From contig JAIEQI010000163.1 in NCBI GenBank assembly GCA_019747875.1, positions 1 through 40,873 of the forward strand: a DNA stretch of 40,873 nt. Reading direction: 5' to 3'. Shown one piece after another: positions 34,413 through 40,873 of the stretch (positions within the stretch are counted from its first letter, which is position 1; each line of letters starts with the position of its first letter). The notes under the pieces were generated by a model that did no database searches, had not been told where the DNA came from, and saw only the letters and a list, made by a program, of their open reading frames with translations. The position numbers and the translations under genes were made by a program. The DNA comes from Candidatus Obscuribacterales bacterium. GTDB taxonomy: Bacteria; Cyanobacteriota; Vampirovibrionia; Obscuribacterales; Obscuribacteraceae.

Positions 34413-34820
34413 TTAGCGCATAGCGGCGAAGTGCTTCATTTCGCCCTCCAGCCACGCGAGGTCTTTGTTGACATTGACGATTGATAGCTCAGCGTAGTCG
34501 AGATCCTTTTGGAACTTTACGCGCATGTTCATAAGGAACGTTCGTGAGGACATCAGTTTCTGAGGATCCAAAACTGGTGAGTTGGACTTCAATGCATTAT
34601 CAATTTGCTTGAGCCATGAATCACACTGAGTCAGGTTTCTGATTGCGATAGCGCGATTGTCCATCAAACGCTGACGCTGCCCGAGCAATTGATTGTAGTT
34701 GCTCTGAAATTCGTAGGACACATTGGCAGTATCAGCCAACGCGGAGACTGTGGGCAAGCTAACTAAAGCTATAGCCACTAGAAGTGATGGAAATATGATT
34801 CGTTTTCTCGATTTTTTCAT
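34413..34820 (-). CDS. Secreted coiled-coil hypothetical protein
   Basis: 135 residues from ATG 34820, chosen because it begins a basic signal peptide (MKKSRKRIIFPSLLVAIALVSLPTVSALA). A TTG eight codons earlier is possible; neither has a good ribosome site. The mature part is almost wholly helical, with heptad-like pattern (NYNQLLGQRQRLMDNRAIAIRNL; YAELSIVNVNKDLAWLEGEMKHF). It is the last gene on the minus strand after the kinase, about 120 bases away. Confidence 0.65.
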   Translation of the reverse strand: MKKSRKRIIFPSLLVAIALVSLPTVSALADTANVSYEFQSNYNQLLGQRQRLMDNRAIAIRNLTQCDSWLKQIDNALKSNSPVLDPQKLMSSRTFLMNMRVKFQKDLDYAELSIVNVNKDLAWLEGEMKHFAAMR

Positions 34821-34941
34821 GAGCCGGTAGACGCTGCCAAACAAGCGAGGTAAGGGGCAAACAGACTACGAACCACTGCCTGCGGCAATGATAGCCCCAA
34901 AGGGCAAGATATTGTCAAGATAAAGATTTAATCTTTCAAAT

Positions 34942-37167
34942 CTACTTAGGGTAATTACGGTCTTTGGCTGCTTTCAGGAAGGCTATAAATTCCTCAGACT
35001 GGCCGCCCGCTTTGCTTGCGAAGTCAGTAGCAAGAGCCAACTCGCGCCGGGTAGATGTAAAGTGCCTCAACTCATCTACAACGTACTTGTAAGCGTGCCC
35101 GTAAAAGGATGCGGCATAGAAGAGCCCGGCATTATAGTTGTTTGCAAAATCTCCGGGAAAGATGTTTTTGCTCTCAAAATTCTCCATATACTCTTCTTTT
35201 AACTTGGACGGAATTTCCGCACGTTCAAGATCTGAAAGTGCAAGTTTTTGAAACTGCGGCGCCAGGAACAAGAGATCCGAAGAATATCTCTCCAAATCAT
35301 CCAAATCCGACTTGCTGCCGGGATCCGCGCTTAATCTCGAAAGCGTGAGACGCGCCATGTCTACAATCAACCTTTTCATCATATCGTATTCATGGCTTTC
35401 GACACCGAGGGCACCGCTCCGAATACTGATTCGACAAACTTGATAAGCATTTTGAAGCTTGGCTATTGTTTCTTGCCTGTGCGCCTTGTCTGATGCATTG
35501 ACCAGTTTATGCAAAAAATATCTAGCCTGATAATAGTTTCCATAGAACAGCCCATAGTAGTAGTCTGGCGCGGATACGCTCATTAAGCGCTGAGAATAGA
35601 ATTTCATCTGCTCCAAAGCCGAGTCGCTTCCCACGCCGTAAAGATATGCAAGAGCCTGAGCATAATGGCGAGAAACTTCCCTGTGTTGATCACTGGAGTT
35701 TATGGGCGATGCTGCGCCGGACTCGGCTCTAAGCAAATAAACATTGGCAGACGCGAGTCCGGCAAAAACATCCTTGCCCGCAACCTGTGCGTAATTTTCA
35801 TTGACAGCTTCCGAGATCTTCATCCAAATCTTCTGACTGTGCTTGCTCTCACAAAGGTACGCGCAGATCCCGTTCACGCAATCTTTGAAATCATCAGGAA
35901 AGCTTGCATTGTGCGCTTTATATTCCTTACCTTCCCGCGTCAGCGTTCTTAGCACTGCAATAGCCGTCAAGACGACCCGCTCTTCGTAATTTCGTTTGGA
36001 ATATTTTTTGGCGAGCTGAAACACGCTGTACTCAAAACGCCTCTGCTCCGTCAGGTCGCTGAATTGGTGCGATCTAGCAAATTCCATTACACTGGAAACC
36101 TTGCCATCCTCGAGTCCATCGGCGGCCAGTTGTTTTTCCAAAGTCCTCAGTACTAGAGTCGGGTCTTGTCGCTTGCGCTCAGGATGTACCCCAGCAAAGC
36201 TGATAGACAAAAGGAGTAGAACGACTAAGCAAGACCCAGTTAAAAGCATCATTAATCTACGATTATTGATGCGAACCTTCTCGGCCGATTTGAGAGTCCA
36301 GTCTGGATTTTGCAATACAAGTGCGTCTAAATTCGACAACATTTCATCATGGCTGGAGAACCGTTCAGCAGCAACTGGAGCCGCAGCGCGCTGCAAGAAG
36401 CTATCGATAGCAAGCGCTGCTTTGTCCCTAACATTGTATGACTCACTGATCAACGGTAACCTCAAGCTCAGTTCTTCAGTTGCCGATTGCAAATCGATCG
36501 GTGAATCGCCAGTCAACATCTCAAAAAAGATACAGGCAACTGAATAGATATCTGAGCGCCAGTCGAGCTTGTGACCAATCCGCTGCTCGGGACTCATGTA
36601 TGCGACTGTACCAACACTAACGCCAGTTTGAGTCAGTGCTGCTTGTTTCTGCATGCTCGAATCATCTTCAAGAGAAACTTGCTTGCATAATCCGAAATCG
36701 ATGATCTTGATCTGGCTCTGCTCTGGACCTTCAATCAGAAGATTCTCGGGCTTAAGATCCCGATGAATAATACCTCTTTCACAAGCGGCTCTCAAACCCT
36801 CACAAATTTGACGAACCAGATTTCCAGCTTTCTGAAGAGTAAAAGGTTCTCCTTGCTCCATACCTTGACGCAACGAAGCTCCGTTTACATAATCCAAAAC
36901 GAGAAAGGGACAGCCATTCTGCAGAAAGCCATAGCGGTGAATAGATACGATATTAGGATGACTGATCTGGCATAGTATTTTTGCTTCTCTGTGAAATCGC
37001 TCTGTTATTTCGCCTGTGATTGCAGACTCGCCGCCCAATACTTTGACAGCCACAAGCCGTTTTAGCAGCTCGTCCTCAGCTAGATATACAGTACCTGATG
37101 AACCACTTCCGAGTAGCGACACAACGCGATAGCGCTCGTCAATTACATCGTTTGGCTCAAAGTTCAT
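34942..37167 (-). CDS. Transmembrane Ser/Thr protein kinase with large extracytoplasmic domain
   Basis: 741 residues. A cytoplasmic Hanks-type kinase (about 12-285) has all catalytic elements: glycine loop GSGSSG (20-25), K42, E61, HRDLKPEN (135-142), DFG (157-159) and SPEQ in place of APE (192-195). One membrane segment (306-326) leads to a roughly 410-residue helical region with repeat-like pairs, perhaps TPR-related, which could sense an envelope signal. It begins 27 bases after the purine nucleoside phosphorylase stop on the same strand, so it appears to be co-transcribed with nucleoside salvage genes. No phosphatase partner is adjacent. The ribosome site before the ATG is weak. Confidence 0.92.
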   Translation of the reverse strand: MNFEPNDVIDERYRVVSLLGSGSSGTVYLAEDELLKRLVAVKVLGGESAITGEITERFHREAKILCQISHPNIVSIHRYGFLQNGCPFLVLDYVNGASLRQGMEQGEPFTLQKAGNLVRQICEGLRAACERGIIHRDLKPENLLIEGPEQSQIKIIDFGLCKQVSLEDDSSMQKQAALTQTGVSVGTVAYMSPEQRIGHKLDWRSDIYSVACIFFEMLTGDSPIDLQSATEELSLRLPLISESYNVRDKAALAIDSFLQRAAAPVAAERFSSHDEMLSNLDALVLQNPDWTLKSAEKVRINNRRLMMLLTGSCLVVLLLLSISFAGVHPERKRQDPTLVLRTLEKQLAADGLEDGKVSSVMEFARSHQFSDLTEQRRFEYSVFQLAKKYSKRNYEERVVLTAIAVLRTLTREGKEYKAHNASFPDDFKDCVNGICAYLCESKHSQKIWMKISEAVNENYAQVAGKDVFAGLASANVYLLRAESGAASPINSSDQHREVSRHYAQALAYLYGVGSDSALEQMKFYSQRLMSVSAPDYYYGLFYGNYYQARYFLHKLVNASDKAHRQETIAKLQNAYQVCRISIRSGALGVESHEYDMMKRLIVDMARLTLSRLSADPGSKSDLDDLERYSSDLLFLAPQFQKLALSDLERAEIPSKLKEEYMENFESKNIFPGDFANNYNAGLFYAASFYGHAYKYVVDELRHFTSTRRELALATDFASKAGGQSEEFIAFLKAAKDRNYPK

Positions 37168-37194
37168 GGAGTAGCGAATTTCAATTCGATGCGA

Positions 37195-38007
37195 CTAAAC
37201 TGACGCTCGAAATAGTTTGTCTAAGCGTTCCGATGCTTCCTTGGCCGCATGCAGAACCTCCTCATGCCCGCCAATAAGTTCGTCAGGACTCCACACATTG
37301 GTGATCACAGAAATCGCCGCAGCAGTTGTGCCAGTGCCTTTACACGCCAAAATTTCAGGAACGGTAGACATGCCGACCGCATCGCACTTCAAATATTTCA
37401 GCAAATCGATCTCAGCAAGAGTTTCGTAGTTTGGACCCAAAAGCCCGATGTAAACGCCTTGCTGGATAGGGCGAAAAGCCGAATCTTCTTTGCTCAGCTT
37501 GACACTTTGCTCGAGAAGTCTATCTGAAAGAGCGTTCTTGCAAGCAACGGGATCTTTCTTCAACTGTGAAAGCAAGCCAGTTTTCTTGAACTCGGGATTC
37601 AAATGATCTCGATAGCCGGTGAGCAACATCAGATCACCAACCTTGAAGTTCTGATTGATTCCGCCGGCTGCGTTTGTCAGCAAAAGTTCCTTCACGCCCC
37701 AATTCACCATTACTTGAGCCGGCAAAGTGACGACGTCCCACGAATGCCCTTCATATAAATGAAAGCGTCCTCGCAAAACGGCAACGTATTTCTTACCGAC
37801 GCGACCAACACTGATCGTACCTGAATGACCCACGACTCCAGGTGAAAGTCCAAAGACTTCCTCGTAAGAGACTGATCGACTTTCTTCGAGATCTTCTAGA
37901 ACTTTGACACCTGAGCCGAGCACCACAGCTGCGCTCGGCGTCTCCGGACAGAACTTCTTGAGGAACTCAACAGCTTCTGCTACTGGTTTTACTGCAACTT
38001 CTTCCAT
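37195..38007 (-). CDS. punA: Purine nucleoside phosphorylase (trimeric PNP/MTAP family)
   Basis: 270 residues, normal length. It cleaves purine (deoxy)ribonucleosides with phosphate to base and (deoxy)ribose 1-phosphate. Seen: VVLGSG (28-33), RGRFHLYEGH (79-88), TNAAGG (111-116), GPNYETLAE (191-199), GMSTVPE (212-218) and VITN (234-237). The usual DHINLxGxNPLxGPND segment is replaced by YRDHLNPEFKKTG (132-144), which is odd. The neighbouring upstream gene carries exactly that segment. Its ATG overlaps that gene's stop (TAATG). Its product would be the substrate of phosphopentomutase, the first gene of the operon. Confidence 0.9.
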   Translation of the reverse strand: MEEVAVKPVAEAVEFLKKFCPETPSAAVVLGSGVKVLEDLEESRSVSYEEVFGLSPGVVGHSGTISVGRVGKKYVAVLRGRFHLYEGHSWDVVTLPAQVMVNWGVKELLLTNAAGGINQNFKVGDLMLLTGYRDHLNPEFKKTGLLSQLKKDPVACKNALSDRLLEQSVKLSKEDSAFRPIQQGVYIGLLGPNYETLAEIDLLKYLKCDAVGMSTVPEILACKGTGTTAAAISVITNVWSPDELIGGHEEVLHAAKEASERLDKLFRASV

Positions 38008-38540
38008 TATTTTCCCTCAACAAGATTTGTAATCTGAGCAAGCTGGGAATCGGACATGCTGCCATTTTCCGGCAGGATAACGGAAAGCACTTTCCAGCCG
38101 GCATGTGCCGCAATCAACATTGACGGCACCGAATTGTAAGAGCAAACTCCGACGCCGATTTTTTCCAGGGCTTGGGACTCTTCGGCATCTGGTTTCACAC
38201 CGGTTTTGAGACCCGCAACTACAGCTTGCGACCAGCCATCTAAAGGATTGAAATAAATTCCTTGCACGATTGGAAAGCGCTGTCCGCAGGGATCGTTGGG
38301 ACCAACCAGGGGATTGTCTCCGGCAAGATTCACATGGTCGGAAGCCACAAGCACTTCGTTCTTTTTTGAGCCAAATCCACGATCGATCACCACCACAGCT
38401 TTCTGCTTGCACTCGCCAGATCGAATGAGCTTCACGAAATCCGGGCCGAAAGCAGCCATCTTTGTAGCGCTGGGTACTGTGCCTGTGTAATCGACCAGAC
38501 AAGCTCCCTTGAAGATATTTTTCGCATCGTTGTCAGCCAT
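38007..38540 (-). CDS. Truncated PNP-like protein
   Basis: 177 residues. The middle and end match the second half of trimeric PNP: SDHVNLAGDNPLVGPND (67-83), QRFP (87-90), and a C-terminal block (133-152) aligned to the GMSTVPEVIAARHxGxxVL region. There the catalytic GMSTVPE reads CSYNSVPS, and the ITN that follows is LPEN. The N-terminal phosphate-binding LGSG and the RxHxYEG loop are absent. It therefore cannot be an ordinary PNP. It may form a mixed oligomer with the adjacent PNP, which lacks the NPLxGPN loop that this protein has. It overlaps its neighbours by one base at each end, a tight translational coupling. Confidence 0.72.
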   Translation of the reverse strand: MADNDAKNIFKGACLVDYTGTVPSATKMAAFGPDFVKLIRSGECKQKAVVVIDRGFGSKKNEVLVASDHVNLAGDNPLVGPNDPCGQRFPIVQGIYFNPLDGWSQAVVAGLKTGVKPDAEESQALEKIGVGVCSYNSVPSMLIAAHAGWKVLSVILPENGSMSDSQLAQITNLVEGK

Positions 38541-39796
38541 TATGCCACCTCTGTTAGCTGCGGGATGAAGGATTTTCCGTGTGTGGCAGGCATTCCAAAC
38601 CAGCCGGAGAGACTGGCTGCCATGTCGTAAAAGCCTTCTCTAATTCCAACGTCTTTCTGTGCCTTATCCAGGTTTTCCAGTGACTTAGAGTAAGCCAAAA
38701 TTGGAACATACTCACGGGTGTGGTCTGTTCCAGGAGCGGTCGGGTCGTTGCCGTGATCAGACGAGATGAGCAGCAGATCTTGCTCTCCCATCGCTTCTAC
38801 AATCTCACCTAGCCATTTGTCGATTTCTAACAAGGCTCCGGCATAGCCATCTACGTTGCGTCTATGTCCGTAGAGTGAATCAGTATCGACAAGGTTCGTA
38901 AAAATCAGCCGCACCGAATCTGGTGCTTTCTGCATGATTTCCCGACCAGTAAAATCATAGTTGTTTTTGATCGCTTTCAGTGTTAGCTCCAACCCTTCGG
39001 CGTTTGTGCCGGTATGCTGTGCGTGACTCAGCCCTTGCTTATCAAAAATGTCTTCGATCTTACCGATACCAAGAACACCGGCACCGCTTGCGAGGAACTC
39101 GTCGAGGAAAGTATCAGCAGGAGGCTTTACACCAAAGTCACGGCGCTCGAAACTCATTCGCTTGTAGCTTCCTGGTTTTCCATTGAATGGACGCGCGATG
39201 ACCCGCCCAACCTTATATTTGCCGTTGAGCATGTTGCGGGCAATTTGGCACCACTCATATTGCTTGGAAAGGGGTATCGTATCTACGTGACAGGCCAGCT
39301 GCCACACGCTGTCACCGGATGTGTAGACGATTGGATGACCTGTGCGTTGATGCTCCTCTCCGAGATCTTCGAGAATTTGTGTTCCGGAAGCGGGTTTATT
39401 GCAGAGGACCTTTCCACAACCAGTTTCTTTGATGAACTGGTCAATAAGCTCATCCGGAAAACCATCCGGGTATGTAGGAAAGCCACAGTCGCTAACAATA
39501 CCCATCATTTCCCAGTGCCCTGTTTGGGTGTCTTTGCCGGCAGAGAGTTCTTTCAACTTCCCGAAGAAGCCAGCACTCTTTTCAATGGTCTTCACACCTT
39601 CAATCGAATTGATGTTTCCCAGACCAAGTCTTTCAAAATTAGGAAGGCGAAGACCACCAACCGCCTTCGCGGTATTGCCGATGGTATTACAAGAGAATGA
39701 ATCTCCAAACTTGTCGGCATCGGGGGCAGCCCCAATTCCACATCCATCGACTACGAGAATTATTGCTCTTCTCTCATTTAATGACTGTTTTCCCAT
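38540..39796 (-). CDS. deoB: Phosphopentomutase
   Basis: 418 residues. It moves the phosphate between C1 and C5 of ribose or deoxyribose, linking nucleoside phosphorolysis to central metabolism. Alkaline-phosphatase-superfamily features: VVDGCGIGAAPDADKFGD with the metal-binding Asp, GKDTQTGHWEMMG with the phosphorylated Thr, TNLVDTDSLYGHRRN, and LISSDHGNDPT...HTREYVP for the second metal site. GAGGA lies 3 nt before the ATG. It is first in an operon with a PNP-like protein, PNP and a Ser/Thr kinase. Confidence 0.95.
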   Translation of the reverse strand: MGKQSLNERRAIILVVDGCGIGAAPDADKFGDSFSCNTIGNTAKAVGGLRLPNFERLGLGNINSIEGVKTIEKSAGFFGKLKELSAGKDTQTGHWEMMGIVSDCGFPTYPDGFPDELIDQFIKETGCGKVLCNKPASGTQILEDLGEEHQRTGHPIVYTSGDSVWQLACHVDTIPLSKQYEWCQIARNMLNGKYKVGRVIARPFNGKPGSYKRMSFERRDFGVKPPADTFLDEFLASGAGVLGIGKIEDIFDKQGLSHAQHTGTNAEGLELTLKAIKNNYDFTGREIMQKAPDSVRLIFTNLVDTDSLYGHRRNVDGYAGALLEIDKWLGEIVEAMGEQDLLLISSDHGNDPTAPGTDHTREYVPILAYSKSLENLDKAQKDVGIREGFYDMAASLSGWFGMPATHGKSFIPQLTEVA

Positions 39797-40336
39797 ATGT
39801 CCTCACAGAGCTGACGCCTCTAAGATGAGGCAGAAAAAGTATATATCATCGTAGTATTCGACAAATCTAATTAAGGGAATTACAGCGTAGGGCGGCGCTG
39901 GATTGAATTCGGCGGAAAATCCGAAAAGCATTGCTAGCGATGGGCAAAGAAGCTCGCTATCCGATTGAAATTCAGCATAAATGTAAAGTCAGCTCCGCTA
40001 GCTAGCTACCTGAGAAATTGCCAAGCTTTCAATTTTCCGCAGAAGCTCACCGCTCAGCCACCTGAAAATCCTTGAATCAGTAGAGGAAGCTTTGTTAGCG
40101 TCAAAGCACTTCTTCTCCCCCCACAATTGTTCGCAACTCCCCCCACCAAGCCCAAACCCACTTAGAAATTTCAAAGCATACTTCCGCCCGACGGCTGGAG
40201 TATTTGGGACTTAGCTGGATGGAATTCGACATTGTGTCAGGTTGCTCGGGGTGAGCACCTGGAGAAGGAGTCAGGTTAGCTTCCGGCAGAGGAGGCTCCC
40301 CTGTGAACATACTCTGCCAAAGAAAAAGGAGACAGT
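39797..40336. other. Gene-free divergent region with a leader hairpin
   Basis: About 540 bases without a convincing gene. Just before the ribosome site of the His-rich gene, GGCAGAG/CTCTGCC (40285-40318) can pair around an inner GAGG/CCCT, giving a leader hairpin that ends 8 bases before AAGGAG. A bulged AGG.TGCTC/GAGCACCT stem lies near 40239-40260. Confidence 0.45.
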
Positions 40337-40726
40337 ATGAAGAAAGCTCTTCTGTCGCTGGGATTGGTGCTCGGAATGATTGCCACCAGCTCCGCTGCGT
40401 ATGCCGGTTCGCACGTCCATCACAATGGACGCGGCCACTACCACAACGGACACGGGCACAGCCATCATGGACACGGTCACAACACCGGATTCCGGGGCTT
40501 CCCGATTCCGATTCCGATTCCGGTGCCGGTCCCGAACCCGTACCCCTACCCGGCTCCGCGCTATGAACGCTACCCGATCCAGGTCTGGGTCACGGAGTAC
40601 GAGTACCGCAGCTATCCCTACCCGCATCAGGTCCGGTATCAGCGGCTCGTGACGGCGCGCTGGGACAACTACCGCGGAGGCTACTGGTACTGGAACAACC
40701 ACGGCCAGTACATCCGCGTCCGCTAA
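40337..40726 (+). CDS. Secreted His-rich protein
   Basis: 129 residues. A signal peptide (MKKALLSLGLVLGMIATSSAAYA) is followed by a His/Gly cluster (HVHHNGRGHYHNGHGHSHHGHGHN, about 26-49) able to bind Ni, Zn or Cu. Then comes a Pro-alternating stretch (PIPIPIPVPVPNPYPYP) and a Tyr/Arg/Trp-rich end. Function is unknown; periplasmic metal storage or buffering is a fair inference. AAGGAG lies 6 nt before the ATG. Codon use is GC-rich like the other islands, although one Lys is AAA. A strong hairpin follows. Confidence 0.8.
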   Translation: MKKALLSLGLVLGMIATSSAAYAGSHVHHNGRGHYHNGHGHSHHGHGHNTGFRGFPIPIPIPVPVPNPYPYPAPRYERYPIQVWVTEYEYRSYPYPHQVRYQRLVTARWDNYRGGYWYWNNHGQYIRVR

Positions 40727-40754
40727 GCGGCGACACTGTCAGCTAAGCACTACG

Positions 40755-40798
40755 GGCAGGGAGAATCCAATCCGGGGTTCTCCCTGCCTCTTTTTCTG
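40755..40798 (+). terminator. Rho-independent terminator
   Basis: An 11-bp stem GGCAGGGAGAA/TTCTCCCTGCC with a 12-nt loop is followed by TCTTTTTCT. It ends the His-rich protein transcript. Confidence 0.9.
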
Positions 40799-40864
40799 CT
40801 TCCATGAGGGCGCCGATCCTGTCAATACCCAATTTTCGGTGCACTTTTTCTTTTTTAAACCAAC

Positions 40865-40873
40865 AAAAGGAGG
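40865..40873 (+). promoter_or_regulatory. Ribosome binding site of a gene beyond the window
   Basis: AAAAGGAGG at the very end matches the anti-Shine-Dalgarno sequence almost fully, so a plus-strand gene probably starts just outside. It resembles the sites of the GC-rich genes in this window. Confidence 0.5.

Overview
The window is bacterial chromosome from an organism with a Gram-negative-type envelope. Evidence for the envelope is a heptose-phosphate adenylyltransferase (RfaE2/HldE C-terminal type), a UDP-GlcNAc 2-epimerase, an AMIN-domain TPR protein and many Sec signal peptides. The gene mix (class II cobalamin-dependent ribonucleotide reductase, methylmalonyl-CoA epimerase, DhnA-type aldolase, a membrane Ser/Thr kinase, giant Gly-rich membrane proteins, frequent TTG/GTG starts) would fit a non-photosynthetic relative of Cyanobacteria such as the Obscuribacter/Vampirovibrionia group. 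That placement is inference from gene content, not from a marker gene. I see no rRNA, tRNA, CRISPR array, transposase or integrase.

Layout. 1-2858 (minus strand) is a GC-rich cassette of three phosphoesterase-like genes: a metallophosphoesterase, a HAD phosphatase, and a metallophosphoesterase-like protein with degenerate metal motifs that runs off the left edge. 3.7-8.3 kb holds a small orphan ORF, a DnaJ-like protein without HPD, and nrdJ with two candidate NrdR boxes upstream. 8.9-11.5 kb has wecB and an acyl-CoA dehydrogenase. 11.5-13.2 kb is a hypothetical gene apparently split by a frameshift. 13.4-19.9 kb is a two-gene operon of giant paralogous membrane proteins with a shared VirB6/TrbL-like hydrophobic core and Gly/Gln-rich extensions. 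20-22.8 kb has a GATC-dense non-coding stretch, a PH-like membrane protein, a Nudix hydrolase, a 50-bp tandem repeat and a small Cys-containing peptide gene. 23-27.8 kb has fbaB, methylmalonyl-CoA epimerase coupled to a small secreted protein, an AMIN-TPR protein and rfaE2. 28.2-30 kb is a second GC-rich island with an HtpX-like protease and a small membrane protein behind a hairpin-rich leader. A 42-bp tandem repeat follows. 30.4-34.8 kb holds secreted hypotheticals and an SbmA/BacA/YddA-type ABC exporter. 34.9-39.8 kb is an apparent operon: phosphopentomutase, a truncated PNP-like protein, purine nucleoside phosphorylase, and a transmembrane Ser/Thr kinase. 40.3-40.7 kb is a third GC-rich gene, a secreted His-rich protein.

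Themes. (1) Six genes (left cassette, HtpX-like pair, His-rich protein) differ from the rest in codon choice. The two I counted use only AAG for Lys: 21 of 21 codons in the 1-979 gene and 18 of 18 in the 28259-29308 gene. Most of the six have near-ideal AAGGAG ribosome sites, and most are separated by strong hairpins. Highly expressed native genes such as fbaB do not look like this, so expression alone is a poor explanation; common foreign origin is likelier. (2) Cobalamin dependence is suggested by NrdJ, the methylmalonyl-CoA branch and an exporter family that includes B12 importers. (3) Several familiar families appear in altered form: a J-protein without HPD, a PNP-like protein missing half the fold, a metallophosphoesterase without canonical ligands. 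The paralogous giant membrane proteins are the best candidate for an undescribed system.
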